A DNA stretch of 64,000 bases from Marisa cornuarietis. Its lineage: Eukaryota > Mollusca > Gastropoda > Architaenioglossa > Ampullariidae. The stretch covers positions 310,001-374,000 of the forward strand of contig SMMW01000039.1 in assembly GCA_004794655.1 (NCBI GenBank), given 5' to 3'. Below are positions 10,901 through 20,095 of the stretch, piece by piece. Under the pieces are notes generated by a model that saw only the letters and a list, made by a program, of their open reading frames with translations, had not been told where the DNA came from and ran no database searches. The translations under genes and the position numbers were made by a program. Numbering within the stretch: position 1 is the stretch's first letter; each line of letters opens with the position of its first letter.

Positions 10901-12286
10901 GCAAACGAATTAAAGCTCAATAGGGATAAAACTGAAGTCATCCACATATGCACAAGGGACCCTGTCAGCTGCCATGTCTATCCATGTACTCTCCCCCCAA
11001 CGACAGGTGCCGGTCAAGCGACGACTGATTGACTCTGTTGCCTCCACCAAGCAGGTTTTGTCGGCATTTGTGTTGTCCAGACTTGACTACTTAACTCACT
11101 TCATAGATCTTCCTGATCCCCTGCTTGACAAGCTCCAGAGGGCTCAGAACAATGCTTCCCGCATTTGTATTCCATAAACGGAAGGCTGACCATGCCACAC
11201 CACTTCTGTGTGATCTCCACTGGCTACCAGTTCGGGCTCATATCAAATTCAAGATCGCCATGCTTTGCTGTCTTGTTGTTCATGGCCTTGCCCCAATCTA
11301 TCTGTCTGAGCTTGTGTTGCTATACCAGCTTTGCAGGTCAGTTCGCTTTGCCCATGCTGGTTTTCTCTTCCATGTATGAGACTGGAGACATTTGACTGTC
11401 GCTCTTTTTCCATCTCTGGCCCCAGTATTTGATTTGCCTGCCTGCGTCTCTCCACACAGTGGAGTCAGTTCATGCTTTCCATTCTGGAGTTTAAAAATCT
11501 CTCTCAGAAACACCTACTATAACTCACCCTTCCTGTTGTCATTTCTCTCCCACACTCCTATCTATATGTTCCTTCTTGTTCTTGTTCTACATCATTAGCC
11601 TCTTGTCCCCTGCCCCTGGTCTGTTGTGAAGTGCATCGAGCTCACCTCCATGTGGGGAAATGCGTTATACAAATCCTATTATTATTATTATTTCAATTTG
11701 TCAGAATTACATTTGGTATATTTATTTTTACTGTTGCAGAAGCAGCTGGAGAACTTAGAGGATGCCTCAGATGAACTGCTGATGCTAGAAGATGAACTGG
11801 TACCATATCCTTGAAATATTCTACTCCACCATCTATCATTGACAATGTTATGCAGAGTTTCTGATAGGAATTTTTAGTTGTTAGTTAACATGATAGTTTT
11901 ACATACAACATCATGTTCTGAGGTTCCTGATTTGAAGGTGAAGAATTATGGGGAAGTATTAGCATTTTGCAGTGAAGTGATCCTTGTAATGCAATCAAAA
12001 TCCACTAAATTTAAAAAAAAACTGCTTTGATTTGATTATATCTTGTAGTATCTGCATCTTTTTCATATCCTTAACCATTTCCACATACCAGATTGGAGAG
12101 CTCTTTGTGAGTACTAGTGCAGAGGAGGCCAGCCTACTTATTGAGGCTTCCAAAAGTACTGTGAAGGCTGATATTGCCACCATTGAGGCACAGCTTGAGA
12201 CTCACAAAAAAACCCTGTCAGACCTCAAAGTTCAACTCTATGCAAAATTTGGTTCTAATATCAACTTAGAAGCAGAGGAGGATTAA
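7915..12286 (+). CDS. PFDN4: Prefoldin subunit 4 (complete, 4 exons)
   Basis: Beta-type subunit of the hexameric prefoldin co-chaperone, which captures nascent actin and tubulin and hands them to the CCT chaperonin in the cytosol. Exons are 7915-7935, 9890-9997, 11740-11804 and 12085-12286. They sum to 396 nt (131 residues plus stop), close to the usual length of about 134. Exon 2 reads VTLEDQQKINKFARHNAKMQ and exon 3 reads KQLENLEDASDELLMLEDEL. Exon 4 ends in the diagnostic DLKVQLYAKFGSNINLEAEED. The two outer helices form the coiled coil and the beta-hairpin segment around VPYQIGELF joins them. Intron 3 is only in phase if spliced as AT-AC (see its own entry). The first intron holds a TIR-bounded repeat composite and the second a LINE relic. 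Confidence 0.97.
8190..8636 (+). mobile_element. LINE 3'-end fragment (plus orientation)
   Basis: Translates to the typical RT C-terminus (RTFGYCAAKQWNSLPFHIRH, then TESFKSALKTHLFLEHFS) followed by a 3' UTR and an (ATT)n tail at about 8617-8634. The terminal sequence atgcgctataaaaaatcttc also occurs inverted at 8170-8195, facing it. Confidence 0.75.
8640..9745 (-). mobile_element. LINE reverse-transcriptase fragment (minus orientation)
   Basis: Minus-strand frames give the endonuclease-RT linker (9416-9691, WYSQIRAELRDLKRTCRQAE) and the RT core (8640-9225). The core includes NALVRPLLKKSMLDVNVLNN, YRHVSNLSFLSKIIEKIVFL, AYRPFHSTETTLIKVMTDVL, LSAAFDTIDYSLLLHRL and ALSWFNSYLTDRTQTVVVDG. The first RT catalytic Asp motif (AFDTID) is present. 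The FADD part is missing because the frame ends at the junction with the inverted fragment. CR1-like group. Confidence 0.8.
10640..11692 (+). mobile_element. LINE relic in PFDN4 intron 2
   Basis: Frameshifted RT: VPHSSILGPLLFTTYFQPLS, then MYADDTQLLASDP with the YADD catalytic box, FRHWMLANELKLNRDKTEVI, FVLSRLDYL and LQRAQNNASRI, followed by CDLHWLPVRAHIKFKIAMLC. It ends with a 3' tail ggggaaatgcgttatacaaa and an ATT repeat (about 11678-11692). Several frame changes make it non-functional. Same family as the relic at 1290-1785. Confidence 0.82.
11805..12084 (+). other. PFDN4: Predicted U12-type AT-AC intron in PFDN4
   Basis: No GT-AG pair restores the conserved VPYQIGELF across this gap. Cutting exon 3 after GTACC and restarting at ATACCAG does restore it exactly. 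The intron then begins ATATCCTTG, close to the minor-spliceosome consensus ATATCCTTT. It carries TCCTTAAC at 12068-12075, a match to the U12 branch site, with the branch A 10 nt before the end. It ends in CAC. It is 280 nt long. Confidence 0.85.
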
Positions 12287-12568
12287 CATCATGTCAGTGT
12301 CTTCTGTGTACATGTAGACTGTGTGATGATCATTACCATTCTACCATTTGAAAATTCTGCTGTGTTGAGCATTTTCATGAGCAAGTTCTTAAGTTTCGTG
12401 GACTTTTCTTTTTTTCAAACTAGTATATCCTCTGTTAAAAGGCTGTGTACATTTCAGTGTGTGCGATTTGATTAATGTATGTACATTTTTGCATATGATT
12501 TGATTAATGTACATTTTACTGATCAGTGAAGCATTAAAAGTTTCTAGCATTCATTTAGTTATTTGTTA

Positions 12569-12574
12569 AATAAA
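12569..12574 (+). terminator. PFDN4 polyadenylation signal (AATAAA)
   Basis: AATAAA about 280 nt after the PFDN4 stop codon, followed by a GT-rich stretch (tgtgtgcatgttg). This is the best candidate for the transcript end. It is read from sequence only. Confidence 0.55.
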
Positions 12575-13059
12575 AATGTGTGCATGTTGAAACGTCGTTC
12601 AGCTTTCAGAAGGTAGGATAAATGATTCACTGGAATTGAACAGGTTCCACAGTTTTGTAGCTATTTCATAAAATCTGCATCAATCATCTTCTACACTTTG
12701 TGAAAAAGTTTGCTTGTTTTTGTGTACACCCCTGTAACCCTTCATGTAGGTTTTTATACTGGCATAAACATAAATTTTTCATAGTTATTATGGGAAGAAA
12801 TTGTGAATTTTTATATGAAAAACCATTTTTCTAACAGAATTTATTTCCTTCCCCTTTCATAAAATGATTTCTGTAAGTATGCACTTTCCCATGGCATACT
12901 GTAAGGCTGTCTACTCACATTCAAGATGGACTGATCAGTACCTCGTGCTAAATTATCAATTTGGATCGTATTTTACACATTCTCTCTGTTTCTTCTTGAT
13001 CATAGATAAAAATCACATCTATATGATTTATGTCAACTGAAGTGCATAGTCTGTTAGGT

Positions 13060-13205
13060 GAGATATTGGCATTTTATGCCGAGCCAATTAAGCTATATTA
13101 TGACAAAACAGCCAGCCCACGATGAGATCTGAACCCATGGCAACCAATCCTCACTGTATTGGTGACAGGTACTAACTGTTGTGCTGCCAGACCACCTGTA
13201 TAGTC
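13060..13205 (-). mobile_element. tRNA-like SINE, copy A
   Basis: On the minus strand the head reads GTCTGGCAGCACAACAGTTAG (A-box-like), then ACCTGTCACCAATA and GGGTTCAGATCTC (B-box-like). It ends with a body/tail similar to copies at 18880-19060 and 28950-29180. Boxes are degenerate. Confidence 0.65.
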
Positions 13206-13541
13206 TGTTGGAATGGTTTCTCCAAGTGTAGAAGACTGTCATTCTGTGACTAGATGACTTTGTAAATGTCACTTCAGAAACCTCTTTTCCAATATGATAA
13301 CAAATTAGAGAAAATTCAGGCTACATTTAATAGAAAAATTCAGATTCTCCTTATTATGTTACTATTAAATCAATTTAACTTTAATATTTGTGTCTTTTGT
13401 AGTTAAAAAGTATTATTTTTTAAAAAGTAGAATTGATAGTTGATTAAGATAAACGTGAGCCTTAGTAGACCAAATTGTTTCATTTAGATGCGTTTGCAAC
13501 CATTTGCATTCAAAACAAAGGTGATTGCATTGACCTATATG

Positions 13542-16500
13542 CTATACGTGTCTCTGGTAGTAAGAAGGGTTGTAGCGGCTATAGGCAGCATGTGTGACAC
13601 TCTGATAGTGTGGAGGATTGTGTCCAGGTGGGTTACCGAGGGGGTCCTTAGGATTCACACATCTCACTTGAAAACCGGTATAGCCTGGTATTTCCTCACG
13701 GCTGCAACACAAAGAATAAACTTGCATGCAACAAATATAAACATGGCTTAATAATAAACGCAGGAGGAGTATAGCGCATGCTCGCTCTTAAGGAGCATGC
13801 TCGTAGCGTTTAAGAATGAAACGTGGACAACATAACTAGGGACAGAAGAGCAAACAATATATGAACGACAGAAGGTTAAACAACAGTACTGATGAGGAAT
13901 AAAAGACAAATTCAGGTGCCTTGAAGGACAGTTTTCGACAAGGTGTCGAGCCGGGTCACATGACCATAGGAGACCAACTTACGAGTGAGGATGACAGAGA
14001 AAAGATTTGAGTTTCCGTAGAAGGTGCAAGCGTTGTTGACTCTTACGGAGGATCATGTCAGTGTTGATATTCCATTTAAGCTTGTTATCGAAGCTGGTAC
14101 TTAAATATTTGTAAGAATACCAGAAAAGTATTTCTAGACATTTTATTGTGTGGATTAATGTACATATTTGCAAACAGTTGAAGCTCCAGCTTACTAATGA
14201 TAATAAAGGTCATTCCTCTTCACAAGGTCCCGGATTTTATTCTGCACTGTTCGCTCTTCGTCATCTGATCGCAGCTTTTTCTCTTTCCTTAATTGAGGAC
14301 AGAAAATGTTGAATCATTCTTTTCCAAACGCCTTTTAACTTATCTCTTTGATCACTGTTACAGTATGAAGAGTATGCCAGAAAGAATAAAATAAAAACGG
14401 TTAATGAGACACCATACAATAGGGTATTAACATTTTTCAATTGCAATTACTATGCTTGGTAAGTCTTATAAAACCATCTGAACAAAAATAATATGGAGAT
14501 GATCATCAGAAATTGCAAGTATATAGGGCTGTATAAGGAGAGGCAGAAAAAAAGAATGTTACTTTCATCCGTAATAAGTATCCTAAATATTGTTGCTACT
14601 TTGACATTGCCTCTTTGTCATAACATACCATCGGAATATGTTTTTGTGCTACGTTGTGCTCTGTTTCCAGCGATTTTTGCTCAGCAATCGGGTTGGACTT
14701 TAACAATAAAATGGAAAGAGTCCCAAAACCGATAATAACTGGGAACAAAAGTGGTTTAATCGGTCTAGGGCATGGGTATGGAGTCCAACCCTTTCTCTCA
14801 TTATTCTCATCACTGGTAACCTTCTGGTCCATATCGAGTTCACTTACCGTCAGGCTGCATAGCCTTCCAAGTCAGAAGAGAGGTAACCGTATGCCCTGGC
14901 ACGATCGGACCGGCATGTAGTGCTACTAAGATCCGAGTCTCAAATAACCTTCCTCGTCAGTTGCAAAAAAAGTCTAATGAGATGGCATGTGTGTAAAGTG
15001 AAAGTATTGTTATGTTTGGGGACCCGCAGAGTTAATAAAGCAAAACACAACGGAAAACAAAACGTTGAACCTTTGCCAGGTGAGTGGTACATGGGGGTCA
15101 GTCTGGAACCAAAGGGGAGGATTCCGTGGCTGCCAAACCTTGTCTTCGTGAAGAAGGCCATCGGTCGCTCGAACCTGCTGCCACTCTTGAGCACCTCTCT
15201 CTACAGGAGGAGGTGCATTATTCACAGCAACGTACATATCACAGTGTGGCTCGTGTGTATAACTGTCACACTGGAGGGCAAAACATCGATATTTTTCATG
15301 TTAATAATAACGAAAGTGCCTTTTCCCCGCACGCGGAACAGCATCGGCATCTACATTCACAGCCATCCCTTCACAAACATGTTAACAGCATAAACTCAAA
15401 CAAAAAAATGGTTTGAGGGAACAACCAAAAATCACTGTCATTGACAGGACAGAAACTCGAATGTCAAACTTAATGCTGCTCTCTCTCTCCCTCCCAACAC
15501 CATCACTTTGAATTACCAAAATATTTATGAAGGATGTTCCGCTTCCCACCGGACTTCAGTACTTCGATCGCGCGCTTTCAGCGAGTGTAGACCACGTGCA
15601 CTCGATAGATTGATTATTCAGGGTTTTTCCACATTTTGTAATAAAGTTTTTTCTCCTCCTAGATTTCCCAGGATGGAAAGGAGAAGCAAGTCGATGCACG
15701 CTCCACCGAGTGATCCACCAGTTCCGTCAGCGCGTGACTTTCGAGTGATCATGTTGCATCACTTTCGGCTGGCTTTCGGGCTGTTGACAGTTTGCAGGAG
15801 CTGAAAGAAACTTATGGCGATGATGCTCCATCTTAAACGACTGCCACAGACTGGTGTCGGCGATTTGACAGTGGCCATTTTAGCTGTGATGACGAACATC
15901 ATGAACCAAGACCTAGGATGTCAAGAAACCCTGACAATGTCGACAATGTTCGTGGATTCCTGGAAAGTGACGGCCGTATGACCATCAGGAAGATATAAAT
16001 GGAGGTGTGAATTCCTTCTACAAGTTTTCACAGTATCGTCCATCACAAGCTGGGCTTCAGCAAGAAGTCATCTCGCTGGGTGCCAAGGTTCCTGACGGAC
16101 CAGCAAACGAAAAGCCGTGTGGACTGGTGTAAAGAATTCTTGGAAACATTCAATCACGGGCATTCTCCTGGTTTCAAGTGCATCACTCCAGGTGATGAAT
16201 GTTGGTTTTACAATCTCGAACCTGTTAGGCCCATTCGATGATTTGGTCATTGGTGGATTGAGGAAACAGCTGAAATTGATGCCAAAATTGGCGTTTTTGG
16301 TGTGTTTTCAAAAATGGACCCATAGAGCCGAAAAATGTGTTGCAATTGGAGGTGACTGCGTTGAAAAAGTTTTTAAAAACTTGAAGAATAAAAGAAAAAT
16401 GTTAAAAAAATTCTATGGGTTCGTTTGATTGCCAAATCCGGACAGAAGTGGAACATCCCTCGCATACATTCATATCAAAATCTATGATCACTCGTGGAAG

Positions 16501-17171
16501 CCTCTTTTTAAGCTACACAGCCTGCCAGAGCTACCGTCTGGGGAAGGTCACCCTACTCGGAAACGGAGGATTCGCGGATCCTGGTGCATGGTTCGTCAAC
16601 CAGTAGCGAACCCCTCTACCCGAACCAAAACAATTTTTGCATGAACTCTGTATATAAAGAACTAATTGCCACTTTCTACGTTTATTTTATATGGTCTGTG
16701 ATTTTACAATTTCTGATTTTTTTTCATTTTATGTTATCATCTCACCATCTTAGATAATTATGATCTCATTCACGGATGATCGCTCGGTTACTATAATTTA
16801 ACAACTTTCATTCACAGCAAAGCCCATATTTACGAACAGTACAACAAATATACCTTTTTGTTCGAGCCCAAGAAGTTGATGAAATTTGAGCTATACAAAG
16901 AGTTCCAGGCAAGGCTATTGGAGAACTTCTGTATCAAGTCCTTAGTCAGCCTTCCATGCAGTGTCTGATAAAGACGAGCTGTCGGTTCTTTCTCAAGAAG
17001 TTTAATACGTTCCACGCCAAGTAGAGTGTTGTGAGCTGTTTCTGTCCTCACATCGGGGATCGTAATATGCCTGGTGACAGAATAGACACTGAACGACCTG
17101 TTGAGTTCTTTGCCCGTAGCACGTCTTGTGTCAGTTTTTTGTCTGAACCTTTCGTCTGAAAATCTCGTCAT
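13542..17171 (-). CDS. Unidentified three-exon gene, IPGYTG-containing protein
   Basis: Exons on the minus strand are 16854-17171 (from ATG, donor AAG/GTATAT), 15071-15270 and 13542-13701 (to TAG). Phases chain (0, then 2+1) and the total is 678 nt, encoding 225 residues. The N-terminal exon is polar and basic (MTRFSDERFRQKTDTRRATG). The middle exon is rich in Trp, Pro and His (LHEDKVWQPRNPPLWFQTDP). The last exon reads REEIPGYTGFQVRCVNPKDP and ends in NPSYYQRHV. No signal peptide, membrane segment or coiled coil is visible. I do not recognise the family. IPGYTG motifs with Pro/Tyr/Trp-rich short proteins are common in ciliary and sperm microtubule inner proteins such as the FAM166/CIMIP2 group, so a ciliary role is a guess. 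Intron 1 contains a mariner relic and intron 2 a LINE relic. Confidence 0.55.
13756..14180 (-). mobile_element. LINE relic in intron 2 of the unidentified gene
   Basis: Minus strand 13979-14173 reads KYLSTSFDNKLKWNINTDMI, LRKSQQRLHLLRKLKSF, the post-catalytic segment of a LINE RT. About 13756-13850 in reverse matches the 3' UTR of the LINE at 8550-8600 (gagcatgctc..., atgcgctat). Order and orientation agree with one decayed, internally deleted copy. Confidence 0.7.
15640..16440 (+). mobile_element. Decayed mariner-like transposase relic
   Basis: Plus-strand frames with stops give SRWVPRFLTDQQTKSRVDWC, KEFLETFNHGHSPGF and GDECWFYNLEPVRP, which are mariner transposase wording. GDECW contains the position of the first catalytic Asp. 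The N-terminal HTH part is recognisable as SIVHHKLGFSKKSSRW. The downstream catalytic segments were not found, so it is 3'-truncated or too decayed. It lies antisense in intron 1 of the unidentified minus-strand gene. Confidence 0.72.
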
Positions 17172-18300
17172 GTTTCAAGTATTTTATCGTATATCAATTA
17201 TCGTATATCAGTTACTGATCTTGATCACGGTGAGACACGAGAGTGAATAGCGCAAGGACTTCAGGATCGCTGATTACTTTTTCTCTAAGTTTATTTTTTT
17301 AACCGACCTGCCAGTAATTTCACAAAAAAGCATGACAAATGATTAAAATTTAGTTAAAACAATTTTTTCGGAGGAGAAAACTAGAAGGGCGTCTGTCTCA
17401 TCCTTCACAAAGAGAAATCGTTGCCAGCTGGAGAAACAAATATGTGCAAGAATACATGTTATATTCTATAGGAGAAAGTAATCAGCATACAGAAATGATT
17501 TTTTCATATCAGAAGAGGCTAACAAGTCATGAAAGTGCGAGTTATAATTTATATGTGAGACATGATATATCTCCGCCTCCACGTTCCAGACTAAGTGGAG
17601 ACTGTCTTAAAACTGATCGCCTCACTTGTACAGGTTGTAGTGAGGGTCGAAACTGCGAACTCCCCAGTTCCGTGCGTGTTTCTCGGAGAAGGTAGGATGC
17701 ATTTGATTTAGCAGCGACATGATCGTGGTTTGTTGTCCCTCAGCCACACCGACATTGGTACCACAGCTGTACCGGTACTGACGTCAAACACCAACACGTG
17801 TCGTCAAATGGCGTTAATGAGAACCAGCTACGTCACTTCAACGAGTCACCATCTTGGCATGTCTGCCGCGCCGCGGTGTCCGAATCACATGAGAATTTGC
17901 TTACCGGCACCAAGAAGTATGTTGCAGCTGAAACTGGATGGGACGCTGACGGCGACTTGAGCGCTAGACTCTTCTGTAATGAAATCCTGATGCTCTTTAT
18001 CTTATTTCTAATGATTGTTTGCAGTAGGAATTTGGGGAGAAACTCTACCATAAACAAATTCGACGAACATATTTATATTATTTTGGGCAGTTCGACTATC
18101 AAAATGGCTTCTAATAACATCAGGACGTATCCTTTCGAAAATATCACATTGAAGCCCTTTATCAGTTTTCAATTGTTTGTAATTATTTAGTGATTTGGTT
18201 TACTAAATCAATGATCACAATAACGATGATGATGATGACGATGATAGCTCAAAACTACAATTCCTTTGTTATCATCTACATTCAAGCATGCAAATCACAC
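17172..18300. other. Upstream region of unidentified gene, with GC-richer CRE-containing patch
   Basis: No recognised coding sequence. A patch at about 17740-17960 is less AT-rich than its surroundings and carries a perfect CRE palindrome TGACGTCA (17779-17786) and an E-box CACGTG (17795-17800). It could be a promoter or 5' exon of either strand. No partner gene was identified. A (GAT)n-like stretch lies near 18226-18245. Confidence 0.35.
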
Positions 18301-20095
18301 AGTAAATTTTGTTTTAAAAGTAAGGAAAGTTTAATGTCAAGGTTTTAAAAATATTCACAACAGACTGTAAAATATGTACATTATGTTTTTTTCTGAATGA
18401 AGACAATTATGAGTTGGTCATTTTGAAATAAAATTGAAAAATACAATAGAAAATGCAAAGTAACCCCTTTCACTTCCCTCATCAAATGGGTTACAGACTT
18501 TCAGATAATAAAGTTGCTTAATTTAACTAAATGTTTTCTCTTTTATAAATTTATTATAAGATTTTTCTGGTGTAGTAGGGAAGGGGGTTTGTGGTATGGA
18601 ATGAACAAACTTGTAAGCACATGCAAATTTTAAACAAAAGGGCTTCCGATTCACATATCTTGAATACACTCTTTATCATTACCATTAAAACAGCACCAAA
18701 GAGTTTGATGAACAAGACCAGTTAATACAGCTATAAACTGCTATATATAGAACTGCAAATCGATAGCAAGACACAATTTAAGGGGATATACGGGGCAAAT
18801 GTTCAGGGATTAGCGGTGACAAATAGTACAAATCGGGAATCAGCAAGAACTGAAGGGAAGGGGAAGGGGAAGGATAATTATTTTACGAGCCAGCAACTAA
18901 GGCTATATCATGGCACAGCAGCCAGCCCTGTAAACAGATGTCACATGCAGAGAAAAAAACAGCATGACCATGATGAGATCTAAACCCATGACCGCCAAGC
19001 TTCACTATATTGGTGACAGGTGGTAACCTTTGCTTCACCAGACCAGCCTCAGCAAGAACTGAATTTATTTGCATCTATCATGCAGCACATAACAGAGATC
19101 TCCAAAAAACAAACAAAAGCAAAGAGAGGGTTTGCTGCCGTTGCTTTTTGATGAAATCAAAAGTATTTATATTTACATTTTTTCCCACACGCGGTAAGGA
19201 AATATTACAGAAGACCAATTTATAATTAAATGCATTCAGCACAGTGCTGATCAAGTGACAACTGAGGTATAAGCTATTATGAGAACTTATAGAACAATAT
19301 TAATAGAAACAGCAGTAACAATTATATGTATCTGCAATACTTCCGACAAGACAATAACTGTTCCTACTTAAATTCAAATGTCATCAACCAAAGAGACAAA
19401 ACAATGAGTGGTCCAGAAATATCATCACAAATGTGTCCCCACTAAAATGTTCAACCACATGCAACACACACGAGACTATTGCAATTGTTAAAAGATTAAG
19501 TGTTAATAATCTTTGGTGGGAGAAAAAATTCATAGATTTTATGAATTTAAGAAAAAAAAATTAATGATAGTCATACAAGACTTTTTCTTGACACTGAGAA
19601 TTTTGGAAGATTGTCTCAATTCATCCTGTGCATGTTTATTAGTTTTATATAGTTTTTTGTGGGCATGGAAAAAGCAATGAATTAGTTTCAAAAAGACTTT
19701 ACAAATTTGCAAATCCATTTTGATATATTTTAGTTTTATGTGACTTGCTTGGGGTAAAAATGCAATAGTGCTGTATTTGTACATTTTGCTGAATTTTGTT
19801 CACCAATGCATTCTCCATATATTTAAACTCATGCAGCAAAGTTTTTGTTCTTCTCTGCAGAAATTTATTTAAGAATGTATTGTCCCTGGTTTAAAAGTTT
19901 CACAAATTTTTCACAAAACAATGTTTTAAAACTAAAAAAAATTGCAAATTACACTGATTACTATTCAAGTAAATGTAAAACATATTCCAAAATGCAAATA
20001 TAAAGGCATCTGTGCATTAAGGGCCTAATAACACTTTTTTGTGACTTCTTAAACAACTTTCCCTTATCACCAGAAGGCAATGTTGACTTTAATCC
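18300..20095 (-). other. Probable NECAB 3' UTR
   Basis: Non-coding, AT-rich sequence directly downstream of the NECAB stop codon, containing a tRNA-like SINE at about 18880-19060. Several AATAAA motifs exist on the minus strand (one at 18550-18555), so the 3' end cannot be fixed. Confidence 0.45.
18880..19062 (-). mobile_element. tRNA-like SINE, copy B
   Basis: The minus strand reads a head like CTGGTCTGGTGAAGCAAAGG, then ACCTGTCACCAATATAGTG and GGGTTTAGATCTCATC, and a tail GCCTTAGTTGCTGGCTCG. Clearly the same family as the copy at 13060-13205. Confidence 0.7.

Larger units (their letters stand above)
12287..13541. other. PFDN4 3' UTR and intergenic stretch
   Basis: Contains the probable PFDN4 poly(A) signal at 12569 and a tRNA-like SINE at about 13060-13205. 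PFDN4 (plus) and the unidentified gene (minus, stop at 13542) converge here. No other coding signal was seen. Confidence 0.6.

Noticed and set aside
12032..12286. Open frame starting at an ATG inside the PFDN4 intron, suggesting a separate short gene
   Set aside because: Its N-terminal part lies in the U12-type intron; the conserved PFDN4 sequence begins only at 12085 and joins exon 3 in phase.
14596..15393. Several other overlapping open frames around 14.6-15.4 kb
   Set aside because: Only the minus frame 15071-15270 is bounded by proper splice sites and chains in phase; the others appear to be shadows.
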